DNA of 64,000 nt from Epiperipatus broadwayi (taxonomy: Eukaryota; Onychophora; Udeonychophora; Euonychophora; Peripatidae): positions 9,369,967-9,433,966 of the forward strand of contig JAQFVV010012416.1 in the NCBI GenBank assembly GCA_028023455.1, given 5' to 3'. The translations under genes were made by a program, and so were the position numbers. Shown here piece after piece: positions 11,520 through 23,914 of this stretch; positions within the stretch are counted from its first letter, which is position 1, and the number at the start of each line of letters is the position of its first letter. The notes below the pieces were generated by a model that searched no databases, was not told the origin of the DNA, and worked only from the letters and a program-made list of their open reading frames with translations.

Positions 11520-12802
11520 AAAAGTCTATATATAGTCTTGACTTTTTTGTCTAACATTTTTTGACTGGTCACAACTGGATATTATATATGTAAAACCACC
11601 ATATGATCTTTTCTAAGATCTACTGCTGATACTAAACATGATATGAATACTGTAAATGTACAGATTTTTATTCAAAATGAATTCTTATTACTAAATATAT
11701 TAAAGACAAAAACAATAATTACTTTACTTTAAAAGAAATGGACTATATTAATTTCCTAAATCACTTTTTAAATTATCATAATAATTACTTCTAAAATCGA
11801 AAATAAAATACAGATTTTGTTACAAATTAGTTGTATAACACAAGCTAATTGATCAACCATGAACTCAAAGAATTTATAGATTCTGATTTGCATCTGGTGT
11901 CTAATTGTCAAGATAAAATTGCTTATGAAACCTAACCCATATAATTTATAGCAATTAGGATGTTGTTGTTTTTTACAAAAAAAAAAAAAAAAAACATTAA
12001 TTAAATAGATTTAAATGACTAGCCAATTATTATTTAGATTTGTGAAACAAAATTCAGATCCTAAAACTTTCAAGAATAAAAAGTAATTTAATTTTTATTT
12101 TAAATTTTCAAACACATCATGAAAAACTAAATAAATACTTGTTATATATATTTTTTTAAAAAATACCAAAATTTGCATAATATAATATTTACCATTTCAA
12201 CATCTTTAAATACAATAATCTTCATTTATTATTAATATGAGTATATTCAAACAATTATTAATTTTGAAGTTGTTTATGCAAATTTTTTTTTTTTTTAAAT
12301 TCAAAACCTTTTACTTGATTCATAATAAAATAATTTCTCAGCACAAAAAAAAGTGGACCTATAATTTTCACAACAGGCCAGTAGTTTCCAACTAGGATAC
12401 CCATCTGAAAATATAGTGATGAGTAACAACACAAGTTTTTTTTACATGGAAATTTAAAATTAAAACAGAAAGAGATTGAAATTAATACATTCTGAACAAA
12501 CATAAAAGAATATCATCATTAGTCCTATTATTTTAATTTTCTATTATTTATGCAAAATGGATTTTCTTGTACTATTAACTATCTATTAATGTTACAAAAA
12601 AGAGACTAAAATCAATTAAGAAAAAAGGAGTCTTTCTAATACTTCTCTTAATATTTTAAAAAAAATCTGCAAGTTGTATAAGGATCAAATATCATATTAA
12701 ATACATTAATTATATATAATTTTATTGTAATTATTATTTATCAATATGGTCATTCAATATACATAAGTAATTAAACTTAAAAATTATTTAATATCTTTTG
12801 TA
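11520..12802. other. AT-rich noncoding stretch, nothing recognised
   Basis: AT-rich with an 18-base poly-A run near 11979. No supported feature. Confidence 0.5.
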
Positions 12803-12810
12803 ATCATTTT

Positions 12811-14140
12811 GGTACTTTAACCTGACGTGTTTGTCGCAACCAGGTGACGCTGCGGTACCATCAACAACCGGTCAGAAACCTGCAAGTGATAAAATTTTTT
12901 TTCAAAAAGTGCCTGAAAAGCAACAACTAAAAAAGCCCAAGGCTACACATATCAAAATGCTGAAAATCGGCAAGTAAAAAATAAATTTATATCAAAAAGT
13001 GCATGAAAATCGTCAACTAAAAAAGCCCAAGGCTACACATATCAAAATGCTGAAAATCGGCAAGTAAAAAATAAATTTATATCAAAAAGTGCATGAAAAT
13101 CGACAACTAAAAAAGCCCAAGGCTACACATATCAAAATGCTGAAAATCGGCAAGTAAAAAATAAATTTATATCAAAAAGTGCATGAAAATTGTCAACTAA
13201 AAAAGCCCAAGGCTACACATATCAAAATGCTATAAATCGGCAAGTAAAAAATAAATTTATATCAAAAAGTGCATGAAAATCGTCAACTAAAAAAGTCCAA
13301 GGCTCCACATATCAAAATGCTATAAATCGGCAAGTAAAAAATAAATTTATATCAAAAAGTGCATGAAAATTGACAAGTAAAAAATAAATAAATGTCTGAC
13401 GCTGTATATATTCAAGAAATATTGCGAAAGTCCAAATTTTTTTAAAAAAAACAATCATAATGCTATAAAATTTAAAATTAAAAAATATATATATAGCTGA
13501 AAATGAAAAGCAATATACAAGAAACCATTAACAATGGTGGAAGGCAGGAAATGCATTATACAAGGTGGAAGGGGGAAATGCAAAAACAGAATTTCATCAA
13601 ATTATTTATTAAGCTTCCAATTTGCATTTATCTGCAATGCATTCAAAAGCAATTATTTGGTCTCTGCTTTAAAATTATGGCATTATCATTTAAATTCGTC
13701 AAGCAGTACATAAAAAATAATTATCAACGTAAAATATACCCCTACCACACAAAATAACTGAAATTCACAATTTACGTCTTAGGTGTAATACTTAAAAAAT
13801 AAACGATTATAAACATTATCAAATCATTTAAATTCATCAATATTTTTAAAAAAAAGCAATATACAAAAAATAATTACCAATGTCTTTCCAGAAATTTCAA
13901 TGATTGCACTGTTTTCGTTTCAAGAAATTATTTTTCAAGCTGGTCCAGAAAAGCTATGACTTCACATTTTGAAGATACAAAGATGACGTGTAATAGAAAA
14001 AATATTTGCAGCATAACATTTTGAAGATACAAAGCTTTCGTGAAATAGAAAAATTATTTGCAGCATAAAAATCCATTAGCTATCAAATAATAAAACGAAT
14101 TAAATATCCATTATCTTTTACAACTTTTTTTTTAAATTTT
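12811..14140 (+). repeat. Merlin-1 left inverted arm
   Basis: It is the reverse complement of about 15765-17259. The match covers the terminus, the 90-bp subterminal array, the region around 13500-13757 and the inner end near TGGATATTTAATTC. Short frames inside (for example 13503-13757) exist in both arms only because the arms are copies. They show no domain. Confidence 0.9.
12901..13393 (+). repeat. 90-bp subterminal tandem repeat, left arm
   Basis: Units beginning TGAAAATCGGCAAGTAAAAA or TATAAATCGG start at 12961, 13051, 13141, 13231 and 13321, exactly 90 bp apart, with a partial unit before the first. Units differ by only a few bases, so the array has been homogenised. Such arrays next to transposon ends often act as transposase or host-factor binding sites, but that role is inferred here. 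Confidence 0.93.
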
Positions 14141-14739
14141 GCTTTCTAAGGTTAAACTTATTAACATTCCCAAATGAATGAAAAATGGTGGCGCTCACTG
14201 TAAATCAAATCTATTTTTAAAATTACCATTTAACGTACTCGTAAAAGTTAGAAACTGATAAATAGTTGCCTAAACATTTCATCATATACGCATGTTATAT
14301 GAGATTCTTAGGAAAATACTGAATGAAATCTATACACATATGGCAATTAAAAATTTAAAAAAAGAAATATAATGGCACCGTAATATATTGGATCACAGTT
14401 TCTACTCATTAATGAAATATGACATAATAGACATTGTACAGAAAAATATAATTTCCAAAGCTGACAAATTTAATCCAAAATGTAAGTGAATTAGTCTTTT
14501 GAAATACCTGCTTAGTTTTATTATGTGTTAATTTTTTCGTACTGCTAGAAATACAAGTTGTTGGGATTATTTTTATTTTTTGACTGAGTTAATGTGGATT
14601 ATTTTCTTATGCAGATGAATACAACGGAAAACATGCACAAACTTTTGGGAAACACTTCAAAAACCTCGCGCTGAAATATTAGCTGCTGAAATTGAAGTAG
14701 CATCTTTTTCATAATTTTTTACGGTATTTACTATTCAAA

Positions 14740-15604
14740 ATGATCAAAATTTGGGATCTTCCTAAAACAGAATATGAAGCAGTGGAGTTCCTTCAAAATA
14801 AGTGTTCTGCCTATTCAAAAAGTATGTGTGAATGGGCATCAAATGAAATTTTATGTTAGACCAAGGGCACAATGGAAGTGCAACATTTCTGCTTGTCAAT
14901 GTTCCATAGCACTTCGGAAAGGAACCTGGTTTGAAGGCTGCAAATTGTCATTTGTTACAGCCATCCGACTGATTTACTACTGGAGTGCAGACCAATTGAC
15001 CATCAAATCTGGAAAAAAGGATATGGACTTGAACAACAAGACTGTCGTTGCATGTAAGCAATATTTGAGAAAAGCCTGTAAAGAAAGTCTGCTATCTCAC
15101 CCATCCTGCAAAATTGGAGGCCCAGGAAAAATTGTAGAGGTAGACAAAACTTTATTTACTAGATGCAAAAACCAGCAGGGTAGAATTCTTCCACAGCAAT
15201 GGTTATTTGGTGGTTTATGTAGGGAAACCAAAGAGGGTTTTATTGTTGCTATTCCTGGTCGAACAGCATCTGTTCTTCTGGATGCCATTAAAGAACATGT
15301 AGCACCAGGATCCTCCATATATTCTGATTGTTGGAAAGCCTACAAAACTGAGGAATTGAATGCTGCAGGTTACCAGCATTTAAAAGTAAACCATTCATAC
15401 AATTTTGTTGATCCCACTACAGGAGCACATACTCAGAATGTAAAAAGACTTTGGGGACTTTTGAAATGGCACAATAAATGAGAGATGGAAACCACTCGAC
15501 ATCATTTGGATTCCTACTTAAGTGAATTCATGTGGTGAAGACTGCATCATGATGAAAATCTATTTGATGCGATTTTGCAAGCTATTAAGATTCCATCGAT
15601 CTAA
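14740..15604 (+). pseudogene. Merlin-1 transposase (ISXO2-like DDE), broken
   Basis: Homologous along its length to the intact protein at 39499-40383. Matching landmarks are the N-terminal Cys/His cluster, FVTAIRLIYYWS, IVEVDKTLF (first Asp), PQQWLFGGLCRET, SIYSDCWKAYK (second Asp), HSYNFVDPTTGAHTQNV and HHLDSYLSEFMW. Four lesions are visible: a frameshift near 14800-14805 separating the start (MIKIWDLPKTEYEAVEFLQ) from the rest; TGA at 15479-15481; a second TGA at 15536-15538; and Lys in place of the third catalytic acidic residue (QNVKRLWG versus QNVERLWG). The longest continuous frame covers only the middle (14774-15481). The copy is therefore non-autonomous. Confidence 0.9.
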
Positions 15605-15764
15605 ATTTTATACTTTCTACATTATAATATGCTAACCCAAATAACCACCATTTTTTAATCTTCTGTTCTCTAAAAATGTGAATTCTAAATTTAATAATAA
15701 CCTTTTTAATGGATTTTTATGTTGAAAACAGTCAAGTGCCTACTAAGCTAAATGGGAAATGTTA

Positions 15765-17259
15765 TAATTTTAAAAAAAAGTTGTAAAAGATAATGGATAT
15801 TTAATTCATTTTATTATTTGATAGCTAATGGATTTTTATGCTGCAAATAATTTTTCTATTTCACGAAAGCTTTGTATCTTCAAAATGTTATGCTGCAAAT
15901 ATTTTTTCTATTACACGTCATCTTTGTATCTTCAAAATGTGAAGTCATAGCTTTTCTGGACCAGCTTGAAAAATAATTTCTTGAAACGAAAACAGTGCAA
16001 TCATTGAAATTTCTGGAAAGACATTGGTAATTATTTTTTGTATATTGCTTTTTTTTTTAAATATTGATGAATTTAAATGATTTGATAATGTTTATAATCG
16101 TTTATTTTTTAAGTATTACACCTAAGACGTAAATTGTGAATTTCAGTTATTTTGTGTGGTAGGGGTATATTTTACGTTGATAATTATTTTTTATGTACTG
16201 CTTGATGAATTTAAATGATAATGCCATAATTTTAAAGCAGAGACCAAATAATTGCTTTTGAATGCATTGCAGATAAATGCAAATTGGAAGCTTAATAAAT
16301 AATTTGATGAAATTCTGTTTTTGCATTTCCCGCCTTCCACCATTGTTAATGGTTTCTTGTATATTGCTTTTCATTTTCAGCTATATATATATTTTTTAAT
16401 TTTAAATTTTATAGCATTATGATTGTTTTTTTTTTTAAAAATTTGGACTTTCATAATATTTCTTGAATATATACAGCATCAGGCATTTTTACTTGTCAAT
16501 TTAAGTGGATAATTATTGCTTGTGGGAGGGGGGGTTTAACGTATTTTCAGCTTTTTTTTTTTTTAATTTTTCAGCTATATATATTTTTTTTAATTTTAAT
16601 TTTTATAGCATTTTGATTGGGTTTTTTTAAAATTTGGACTTTCGCAATATTTCTTGAATATATACAGCATCAGGCATTTATTTATTTTTTACTTGTCAAT
16701 TTTCATGCACTTTTTGATATAAATTTATTTTTTACTTGCCGATTTATAGCATTTTGATATGTGTAGCCTTGGGCTTTTTTAGTTGACGATTTTCATGCAC
16801 TTTTTGATATAAATTTATTTTTTACTTGCCGATTTTCAGCATTTTGATATGTGTAGCCTTGGGCTTTTTTAGTTGACGATTTTCATGCACTTTTTGATAT
16901 AAATTTATTTTTTACTTGCCGATTTTCAGCATTTTGATATGTGTAGCCTTGGGCTTTTTTAGTTGACGATTTTCATGCACTTTTTGATATAAATTTATTT
17001 TTTACTTGCCGATTTTCAGCATTTTGATATGTGTACCCTTGGGCTTTTTTAGTTGACGATTTTCATGCACTTTTTGATATAAATTTATTTTTTATCTGCC
17101 GATTTTCAGCATTTTGATATGTGTAGCCTCGGGCTTTTTTAGTTGTCAATTTTCAGGCACTTTTTGAAAAAAAAAATTATCACTTGCAGGTTTCTGACCA
17201 GTTGTTGATGGTATCACAGTGTCGCCTGGTAGCGACATAGCATGTCGGATTAAAGTACC
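15765..17259 (-). repeat. Merlin-1 right inverted arm
   Basis: The complement of the left arm. It is somewhat longer because a stretch around 16370-16500 (poly-T, TTCAGCTATATATAT, the AATATATACAGCATCAGGCA motif) recurs at about 16550-16680, an internal duplication that the left arm lacks. Confidence 0.88.
16688..17167 (-). repeat. 90-bp subterminal tandem repeat, right arm
   Basis: Units starting GATTTATAGC or GATTTTCAGC at 16741, 16831, 16921, 17011 and 17101 repeat every 90 bp. They are the complement of the left-arm array with the same copy number, so the two arrays are either coupled by gene conversion or derive from one duplication event. Confidence 0.93.
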
Positions 17260-17624
17260 ATCATTTTATTGAAAGAACTGTGCACAATTTAAACAAATTA
17301 ATACTATTATAAATTATTTATGATGAGTAATAAATTATACATAAATAAATAATGATGTAAGAAAAAAATGTACCATACTAGGAATGCCACTATTAAATAA
17401 AAAAATATTGCCATGGGTTCTTGTTTCTACTGAAACTATTTTTCTGAGTAAAATGTATAACCATATTGCATTGTTTCTTCTTGTAAAGGTTAGGTATATA
17501 TATTTAGCAAATGAAATAAACTGTTAATTCTATACCCTCAAAGGGCAGCCTTAAAATGTAACAAAAAGCAAAAATTAATTTATTGTGTTGATTGTGATAT
17601 ATATAATATTACACCAAAAATGAA

Positions 17625-19900
17625 TCATCATCATTATATTCAAATATCATCAAAATTCTACAGAAATAAGTTTTCTCTGGATTTAATCCACTTTCTCCAA
17701 TCTCTAGATTCTCTTCACATTATTCCAGAGAACTTCCATATCTCACATTCTTACTGATTCTTTATAATCTTAATAGTTTCTTAGGATTCAGTTTCAGACG
17801 TTGATTGACCCACTATTGTTGGCTTCTCTAGTAGCAAGTCCAGCCTAACTCCAATTCTGCCTTTAATTTGTTACATTTCACCATCCTATACTGTGAAATC
17901 TGAACTGCATGAGGTTCTTCCAATAAGTGCCCAAAGCATTTAAAATCTTTCTTTTCAACCACATAGGCATATTGCCTTTTACACTATTTCTATTAAAAGC
18001 ACACCAAGTCTACTTCTATTATTAATTTCATCCATTATATTTCCATCAGTATTAATAACCTGAACAAGGTATTTATATTAACTTCTAAATCGCTATTATC
18101 AATTTTTATTTTCATCTTTTTTAAAAAGTCATTGAACTTTTTTTTAATATTTGCTTTCATGCAAGAATATTTTTAACATTTTCTTCTGCTTTATTTAACA
18201 AAACAAGCATAACAACTATAAAAATCTTGATAATTAATTTTAGTCCTTTAGATTTCTAGTTTAATTCACAAAATACTTATAAAATTGCTGTAAAAAGTTT
18301 AGGTGAGTTGACATCTCTCTATTGATTAATGAGCACTGATGCATTTGGATAAATATTTTTTTTAATTTGACAATATCTTGAGTATAGGCTGATTTTTAAC
18401 ATTTTAACCACCACAGTAAAGCTTACAGAATCAAATACCTTTTCCTAATTCAAAAATGTAATATATAACTCTTAATAAATTAGATATGATCTACACTGAA
18501 TAACTACTTCAAAATTCAGGTTGTTTGTTTGTTTGGTTTGAGTCCAATATTGCAATAATTTTGATAGGAGACCGACAGATTTGTAATTTCTCATTTCTTT
18601 ATCTTTTTTTAAAATAAAATGATCATTATTGCATTACTGTAATCATCTAATATATTCATATCATTTAGTTTCACACACCAACAGACTTATTTCCTTATCT
18701 GTTTCTTTTAATGGGTTTAACAATTCTGTCATTGACTAGAGGTTTTATATTCTTTATAGATTTCACTGCATGTCTCATCTCTTCATTACAAGGATTTAGC
18801 ATTTCAAAAATATTGTAATTATAGGGAGTACTTTATGCTATTTATTGTTAAATCATTCTTTATAGAATTCCTCCACAATTCATGATTCAAAAATATTATC
18901 AAATTCACCATTTCCATTATTTTGCTGTAATATCTTATATAAATGTAATTTATCCACTACTTTGAATACTTTTTAGCAAAAATCTTTTATTGTACCTATA
19001 TGCATGCACAATATTACGTTTTGACTGTCCTGTCCTGCTCTGAAGAAGACTGCAGGACAGTCGAAATGTAAGATTATGTATGCATATAGGTACAATAAAA
19101 GGTTTTTGCTAAAAAGTGTTCAAAATAGTGGATAAATTACATTTATATTTTCTCCTTTTCTTAATAGAGGTATCCTTTCTTCTTTTTGATGAAATAAACT
19201 TTTCTTCCAATACAAAAATATAATTTTATATTTCTGATAATTTTATTCTTAACTATATTTCTTTATCATTTCACAATTACATTCCCTATGATATCATTAA
19301 TAATTTTTAATACTATTTTATGAATTTCCAGATATTTAGTTATTTAAATCTCTAAATATTTTCATATTCCTTTTTTTTCTAAACATGATATCTTATGTCT
19401 GTTGAAAATTTACTGATGATTTACATTTTTTATTGTTTTATTGATTTAAAGTGGAGAGCTTGTATTGTTTTAATGATTTTAAGCCCAAGTTATTTTCAAT
19501 GTTTGATTATTTTTTTTTGTAAATTCTAATTTAAATTCATTGGAATATTTCTGAAAGGAGGTCAACTCTTTATATCATTTTTTAAAAATAGCTTTTATCT
19601 CTCTAGCTTTGCATTAACATATATCTTACTAATCGATTAATTATTTCTTATGTTAAATCTAACTAAGTACATTTCAGTTTTGACATACATAATTTTAGTT
19701 AGTCAAAATATAATTCACTTGCAAAACCTTAACTTGTATGCTTCCATATCTATTTCTATTTTGAATTTTGCTCTTAAAAAAAATCCGTAATACAATTTTT
19801 CTCTCTCTGCAATTCCATAAATCAATATCCTTTCTCATTTGTTTATACATCCAAATTTTCTATACTCTTTCACTTTTCAACAATTTTCCAAATGTAATCT
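17625..19900 (-). mobile_element. Decayed RTE-clade LINE, minus strand
   Basis: The reverse complement aligns by eye with the better copy at 59457-62221. The YLGQIINTDGN region matches near 18030-18060 (ATATTTCCATCAGTATTAAT on plus), the GWAGH-like C-terminus near 17835-17850, a pre-RT segment near 18750-18830, and the endonuclease segment encoding WTWKHP and LYIMNSFF near 19735-19860. Many stops and indels leave no usable frame. The ATCATCAT run at its left edge is the complement of the RTE tail. A foldback (18938-19148) interrupts it. Confidence 0.75.
18938..19148. mobile_element. Foldback/MITE-like palindrome inside RTE copy
   Basis: Two arms of about 95 bp are inverted copies: TAAATGTAATTTATCCACTA ... 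CGTTTTGACTGTCCTG, and CAGGACAGTCGAAATGTAAG ... GTGGATAAATTACATTTA. The loop is CTGCTCTGAAGAAGACTG. TA dinucleotides flank both ends, as in Tc1/mariner-type MITEs, but the AT-rich context makes that weak. It interrupts the decayed minus-strand RTE and is therefore younger than it. Confidence 0.85.
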
Positions 19901-19931
19901 AAAAATAAATAAACAATTATATAGATTTTTT

Positions 19932-20036
19932 TGCTCAGGAATTCGTAAAAAGTTGAAGCACCAGAAGTGACAAAACTAGGTCTTGTCGGAGGACCTTAAA
20001 ACTTGACATCTCTATCACTGTGCCAAACTGTGCAGA
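19932..20036 (-). repeat. tRNA-derived SINE-like unit, diverged
   Basis: The reverse complement begins CTGCACAGTTTGGCACAGTG, continues through ATAGAGATGTC and a weak B-box-like stretch, and ends with the ACTTTTTACGAATTCCTGAG tail. This tail is the counterpart of that in the 10315-11060 array. Confidence 0.5.
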
Positions 20037-20039
20037 ATA

Positions 20040-22690
20040 TTTTTAATCATATAATAATTTCAATTTCTGTGGTTATGTTGAAATCTTTGGTGTCAATATA
20101 AATATACTGAACCATAAATAAGGGTGGATTCCACTTTCATTGTCAAAAGGTTGTCTTGACAACAGGTTGAGATTGTTCATTGTTATTGATATTGCCTAAG
20201 TATTAACCGATTTTGATATATATATACAGCATTAAAGTTTTAATGTCAATTTATAAACATCGTACAAAAAGTGGGTATGATTTCTGACCCATATTAAAAC
20301 ACTCAATGGAGTATTACACATCACATGGTAAGAAATATATATTAGCATTAAAATATTCTGACACTTAAAATGTTTGGTTCAATCAAAAGCATTCTGTATA
20401 TTTATAAATAAATTTTCTAATTCTTTACTGTAATGAAATGTTTGCACATAAACATTAATTATATGCATTTAATTTTTTCCGTATGAATAATTAATTCTGC
20501 CAGTCTTTATGGTGAACCATCAACCTTCATCTTTCCAATTCCCTTCATGCTTCCAAAATGTGTGTATTATATTAAAATATAAATCTCCTCTTCACTTTCC
20601 TTCTAACTTCCCAATGTGTGATAATGCAATATTCAATATTATATTATTCTTCCAATTCATGCAAATTTTCATTTGAAAGTTATTTGCAGTTGTAGGTAAC
20701 AAAGTAAAACATCATCCTCAAAGGGCAATCTATCATAATACAATATCCTTAGCGTACTCTGCCTTCAGTTTCAAACCGCTGTCTTGGTTGCTAATTATGT
20801 GAAATCCATAATTTTGTGTGTGTGTGTCATGATTATAAATATAATAAGAGAATAACCATTCACACACATATGCATGCATCTATTCTGCCTCCCAAAAGCA
20901 CAAGTGATGTCTCATTAAGAATTATCAGGAATATAAGTACAATAACTATGACGGCTGCTTGATCTTAAACCCATAGGTAAAATGCCATATACTTTTCAAG
21001 TTAGATAAGCTGTGATGGTAAGGAACTTGATCAAGTTTATTTACCAAAGTAACAAGCATATTGTAATTATAAATGCAATGACAAGATCATATGGATTGAA
21101 CATAAATTTAGCTACTTAGTTCTTTTACAGTTTTAGAGAAAAATCGTTTTTTTTTTTTTTTCAGTTAATTATAAAGCAAAGTAGATAATTGTATGGAGTG
21201 AGAATATAGAGGGGGTGTAATTCAATTTTTCATTAAGAATCAGAATATGAACCAAACTAAATATTTTAAATGAAATCATCACTTCTAAATAAATTATTTA
21301 AATCAATAAAACCAATTGAATTTCATACCCCCCCCCCATTAATAATCGCATGGCCAAAAAAATTTCATTTCTTTCTTTACATCCTGTAACCAAATCTTAA
21401 CTTTTGTATTTACTTTTTTTTTTCTGATTTTGATTTTCCTGTCTTTATTATGCTTTCTTTATCACTAAAACTCAGAAATCCAAAGGATTGTGTCAATGAA
21501 AAATCAATTCTTATATATGTGTTCGAGTGTATCAGTGTTATGAGATAGTGTGGAGAGTGGTGGGTCGTGTGAAAGTCTGTGCTCATATACCCTATAATAT
21601 TACATATATAGACACAGGTATATAATAAGCCTGTGTGTTTCAGTTATTACATAAACTGTACTGTTAGATTTCTTATTTTAAAATTATAAGGCCTCTAAAA
21701 TATATATGTATATGTTATAAAAATATATATAACTTGAGACAAAGAACCGACTAAAATATTAATTCTTATTTCACCAATATATAATTTTAATTAAAAAAAA
21801 ACAGTTTTAATAATACATGAATGATAATAAAAAAATTATTGTATTATTCAATACATTCGAGATATGGGACAAAATATTGTATTCTATAAGCTGTTACAAA
21901 TATCTCTGAATTACTGTTATGTCACGACTGGCATAAACTCTGGATTTAATTTAAAAATTGCTCCTATGAAGCCAAAACACTATTGCCAATATCTAATCTA
22001 TGACCTACTGCCAGTTACACTAAAAAGCAATGGCATAAATTCTTAACATTATATGATTTAATTCAAAATTTATTTTGGCAGTGCTTATATTTGCTATAAA
22101 GGTATATAAGTTTGAGAAAACATTACCAAAGAACAGCATTCTGCAAACAATCCTTATATAATATTCAATAACCAACTAGAATAAATAAATGCTTGCTTCT
22201 ATTTTATTTTTTAGGCAACAAAAAAAAAAAGTTAAAAAAATTTATAAAGTATTATAAATATAAAAATGTTAGAAAAAAAGACAAAATTATTAATGGAAAG
22301 CCCTGTCTACTTTGCATCTATGGATTGCACATTACTAAAATTATAATCATAAGACATATTTATATTTATTAGCATATTGCGTAAATGTTAGACATGGATA
22401 ATAACAAAATAGTCTATAAACATAGATATAGCATTCAAAAGACTATGCTACAAAAAATTATTAATAACTATCTTAAATACGAGAGATTTTTAATTAAGAG
22501 TGCTATAAAAAATTAAAATAGAGAAATGTTTTATTGAACATCATAGAACTGGAGATCATAGAATGAATGCCATAATTGTCTGGTCATATTTACAGATCAA
22601 ATGAATCGAATCTACTTTGTTTTCAGACAACTTTCTTGCAAGAATCAAAGGAAACTGGAAAAAGATAACTAAAGCATAAGTTTAATGATG
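20040..22690. other. AT-rich noncoding stretch with one S2-like scrap
   Basis: Mostly AT-rich sequence without genes. Around 21520-21600 the motif TGTATCAGTGTTATGAGATA, then GTGTGG, resembles the end of the S2 family near 58465-58520. A CCCCCCCCC run lies near 21330 and a (TG)n near 20816. Confidence 0.45.
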
Positions 22691-22709
22691 TATATGTGAA
22701 TACTTATGT

Positions 22710-22968
22710 TATATATAGAGCTCGCAAATAAGCTCTTAACAAGCTTTGTAGACTACCTCCAACCCCAGAATGGTTTCTGCCACTGGCTTTCTCGGTGAGG
22801 TGCAAGGATATTCAAACATTATATCCTAGAACCTCACTGAGTAAGCCAGTAGCAGAAACCGGTCTGTGGTTGGGAATATTTTTGTTAAGATCATATTTAT
22901 GAGTTTTATATACAACATTTGTAATACAAGCTTGTTAAATTAGGTCATGTGACATATAACGATTTCTT
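22710..22968 (+). mobile_element. Snap-back retroposon (P4) with 15-bp target duplication
   Basis: Arms around 22755-22800 (GGTTTCTGCCACTGGCTTTC, then TCGGTGAGG) and 22830-22880 (CCTCACTGAGTAAGCCAGTA, then GCAGAAACC) are inverted copies, with weaker pairing outward to TCTTAACAAG/TTGTTAAGA. A 15-bp direct repeat, TGTGAATACTTATGT, flanks the element at 22695-22709 and 22969-22983. The right end has a GGTCATGTGACAT tail comparable to the GATCATGTGAT tail of the larger family members. Confidence 0.8.
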
Positions 22969-22984
22969 TGTGAATACTTATGTA

Positions 22985-23900
22985 TGTCAAATAAAATAAA
23001 ACAGAAATGTCAATGCTTTAAAATAAAGAATTTACATAATAAAAATAATCTTTATATAAGAAAAGGAGAAGAAAAGGCATGAAAAAAATTGCAGTTATAA
23101 AAAAATTTAGATATTGCTATGTATTATAATTTTGTAAACATTCACAATAATAAGTTACACTGAGGATGGCATGAAAAAAAAAAAAAAGCTTTTATATGTT
23201 AAATAGTAACATTTTTATTATAGTATAACCTTTTTCAGTTATATTTATTTAAATCTTTTTACATGGTTGTCATTATAACTGTCTAGATATTGTTTCTTTG
23301 CTTTCAATATATTAAAGGATTTTTGTACATTAAATAAAACCGCCAAAGTGATGAACCCAAAGAGCAAAACATAAGTAAGTTAGTTTCATAATAAAGAAAG
23401 TAAAAAATCTCAATTTAATTAATTGGAAATATTTTTGTTGTATAATCTTTTGGGATGTATTTATTTATATATGTAAAACAATGTACTTCATGCTGGATTA
23501 CTTAATAGTATATGAAGCTCTGTTTCTGCCTTAATTAGCATGTAGCTATATTGGAATAGAATAATTTATAGTAAGCAACTGGAGCACTAAATATTAGTTT
23601 TTTGACACCAATTCAGTTACCTTTATAGGAATAATGTAAATCAAGCAACTGTTAAATTTATATGGATTACTGGCTGTGTTCCAAAATAGCTGAGAAAGGA
23701 AGCTACTCCTGAAATACTGTATACTGCAGAATAATTCCTTAATTTTTTCATGTATTATGACAAATGTAGTAAAAAATTTAATATGCATGATGATTATAGT
23801 TGAATTTATTTACATCAAATTCAAGATGCATTAGCATATTTATTTATTTATTTTTTAAAAAAATATAACATATTATATATATTTCCATTTTACAATAAAA
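22985..23900. other. AT-rich noncoding stretch, nothing recognised
   Basis: No supported gene or repeat. Frames are short and low in complexity. Confidence 0.5.
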
Positions 23901-23914
23901 CAGAATTAAGTATT

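Larger units (their letters stand above)
12811..17259 (+). mobile_element. Merlin-1: Merlin-superfamily DNA transposon with kilobase arms
   Basis: The 4449-bp element starts GGTACTTTAACCTGACGTGT and ends with the near-complement ...GTCGGATTAAAGTACC. A perfect 8-bp target duplication, ATCATTTT, lies at 12803-12810 and 17260-17267. Merlin elements are known to make 8-9-bp duplications and to encode an IS1016/ISXO2-type DDE transposase, present here as a pseudogene. The inverted arms are far longer than the short terminal repeats usual for Merlin: about 12811-14140 and 15765-17259. They carry subterminal tandem repeats. The single-copy core holds the transposase. Arm similarity is very high over most of the length. 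Confidence 0.92.

Noticed and set aside
13503-13757. 84-residue frame, nearly repeated as 16147-16374 on the other strand
   Set aside because: The two frames exist because the Merlin-1 arms are inverted copies. They differ by an internal deletion, have no domain and lie outside the transposase.
15097-15318. Minus-strand frame inside the Merlin-1 transposase, and the similar one at 39837-40055
   Set aside because: Antisense to conserved transposase codons. They look conserved only because the sense protein is.
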